In this document: positions 5,318-6,289 of the stretch, one piece after another
Layout of the letters: every line of letters begins with the position of its first letter
How positions within the stretch are numbered: the first letter of the stretch is position 1
Assembly: GCA_024636395.1 (NCBI GenBank)
Contig: JAGXHD010000220.1
Span: forward strand, 1 to 6,289
Reading direction: 5' to 3'
Source: Sulfitobacter sp.
GTDB taxonomy: Bacteria > Pseudomonadota > Alphaproteobacteria > Rhodobacterales > Rhodobacteraceae
Length of the DNA stretch: 6,289 nucleotides
The notes under the pieces: model-generated
Database searches by the model: none
The model's input: only the letters and a program-made list of their open reading frames with translations
Told to the model about the DNA's origin: nothing
Translations under genes and position numbers: made by a program

Positions 5318-6289
5318 ACTTTCAGCCCTCCGGTATCGATATCGGTAAATTTCCCACCCGTTGAGGCGAGTTTGCGCAGAGTTTCGGCTGGGGCAAAAGC
5401 GGGATCTTCGGCACCCAGGCTCTCCATCCGGTCAAGCACCGCCTGCGCCCCGACCATATCACCGTAAAACATCGGTCCGCCCTTGTCGGCGGGCCAACCA
5501 TATCCGTTGAGCCAGACCACATCGATATCCGACGGACGCTGCGCCTTGTTCTCTTCGAGAATTTTCACCGCTTCGTTGATCATCGGATAAATGCAGATCT
5601 CGATGATCTCTTCCTGGCTCATGCTCGACGGTTCCGCACCAGTGACATTCTTGATGATGCCCGCCGTGATCTTGGAGGGGACAGGATTGCGGTTCTCGTC
5701 GTAGTCATAAAAGCCTGCTTGGGTCTTTTGCCCGCGCCGGTCCATCTCGCACAGCATGTCGCGGACCGGGTTTTCGGTCGTGGCCCCTTTGGACCATCCG
5801 ATATCAAGCCCGGCAAGATCGCTCATCTGGAAGGGGCCCATCTTGAAGCCGAAAGCGTTGAGCGCCGCATCCACATCCCAAGGCATCAGGCCTTTGGCCA
5901 ACAGCTTGTTCGCCTGAATCTGGCGGGCAAACAGGATGCGGTTGCCGACAAAGCCGGGACAGACGCCGACCAGCGCCGCGATCTTGTTGATCTTCTTGGC
6001 CAGATCCATCGAGGTGGCGACCACATCATCGACGGTGTGTTTCGCCCGCACAATTTCGAGCAGTTTCATCACATTGGCGGGAGAGAAGAAGTGCAGCCCG
6101 ATTACGTCCTCAGGCCGGTTCGTCGTGCTCGCGATCTCGTCGATGTCGAGCGCGGAAGTATTCGTCGCAAGAATGGCACCGGGCTTCATCACGCGGTCAA
6201 GCTCGGTGAAGATTTTGCGCTTGAGCTCCATATCCTCGAACACCGCCTCGATCACCAGATCACATTCCGCCAGATCCGCGAGCTCGAGA
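5314..6289 (-). CDS. 3-hydroxyacyl-CoA dehydrogenase, probably FadB-type multifunctional protein (5' end outside window)
   Basis: The reading frame is open to the right edge, leaving about 324 C-terminal residues. It oxidises 3-hydroxyacyl-CoA to 3-oxoacyl-CoA with NAD. Numbering from the valine codon at 6253-6255, the end of the NAD domain shows CDLVIEAVFEDM just before and after residue 1. The catalytic set is Ser34 (TNTSAL), His55 (GLHFFSPANVMKLLE), Glu67 and Asn105 (GFVGNR). The spacings Ser-His 21, His-Glu 12 and Glu-Asn 38 equal those of human HAD (Ser137, His158, Glu170, Asn208). A first C-terminal domain covers roughly 100-185. A second, at about 216-300, has YPMINEA and LNGYGWPADKGGPMFYGD, as in FadB and peroxisomal multifunctional enzyme 1. 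Such proteins normally carry an N-terminal crotonase domain, which would lie beyond the edge; a stand-alone dehydrogenase is the alternative. It is the first visible gene of the operon and overlaps the next by ATGA. Confidence 0.92.
   Translation of the reverse strand, partial: LELADLAECDLVIEAVFEDMELKRKIFTELDRVMKPGAILATNTSALDIDEIASTTNRPEDVIGLHFFSPANVMKLLEIVRAKHTVDDVVATSMDLAKKINKIAALVGVCPGFVGNRILFARQIQANKLLAKGLMPWDVDAALNAFGFKMGPFQMSDLAGLDIGWSKGATTENPVRDMLCEMDRRGQKTQAGFYDYDENRNPVPSKITAGIIKNVTGAEPSSMSQEEIIEICIYPMINEAVKILEENKAQRPSDIDVVWLNGYGWPADKGGPMFYGDMVGAQAVLDRMESLGAEDPAFAPAETLRKLASTGGKFTDIDTGGLKV
5326..5331 (-). promoter_or_regulatory. Ribosome binding site of the enoyl-CoA hydratase
   Basis: GGAGGG on the minus strand lies 8 nt before the ATG at 5317-5315, inside the end of the upstream dehydrogenase gene. 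Together with the ATGA stop/start overlap it supports both this start codon and translational coupling. Confidence 0.75.

Overview
This window is a piece of chromosomal fatty-acid or acyl-CoA metabolism from a moderately GC-rich bacterium. The protein styles (an acetoacetyl-CoA synthetase, a TesB thioesterase and a tightly packed beta-oxidation operon) suggest an alphaproteobacterium, possibly of the Rhodobacterales/Roseobacter type. That placement is an inference from general resemblance, since no database search was possible. I see no insertion sequence, phage gene, CRISPR array, tRNA or rRNA.

Left part, plus strand (1-1159): the C-terminal end of an acetoacetyl-CoA synthetase enters from the left edge. 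It is followed 10 nt later by a complete acyl-CoA thioesterase II (TesB). A perfect 9-bp hairpin (1157-1180) starts on the tesB stop codon. It is flanked by an A-run on its left and a T-rich stretch on its right, so it probably stops transcription from both sides.

Right part, minus strand (6289 down to 1239): six genes are read leftward as one apparent operon. In transcription order they are a 3-hydroxyacyl-CoA dehydrogenase (N-terminus off the window, probably a FadB-type multifunctional protein), a monofunctional enoyl-CoA hydratase, an ACAD10/11-type acyl-CoA dehydrogenase, two different short-chain dehydrogenases, and a small VOC/glyoxalase-fold protein. The junctions are a 4-nt ATGA overlap, a 66-nt gap with two small palindromes, a second ATGA overlap, a 3-nt gap and a 9-nt gap. 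The operon promoter is not in the window.

Together the minus-strand genes supply the dehydrogenation, hydration and second dehydrogenation steps of beta-oxidation, plus two extra carbonyl/alcohol oxidoreductases. This looks like the breakdown of a non-standard acyl-CoA (for example hydroxylated or branched) rather than only plain fatty acids. The convergent plus-strand pair activates acetoacetate and hydrolyses acyl-CoAs, which fits the same metabolic area.

The most notable gene is the acyl-CoA dehydrogenase. It carries the signatures of the ACAD10/11 family, whose characterised members work on 4-phosphoacyl-CoAs made by an aminoglycoside-phosphotransferase-like kinase. No such kinase is in the window. 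The rest looks ordinary, and I found no clear undescribed system.
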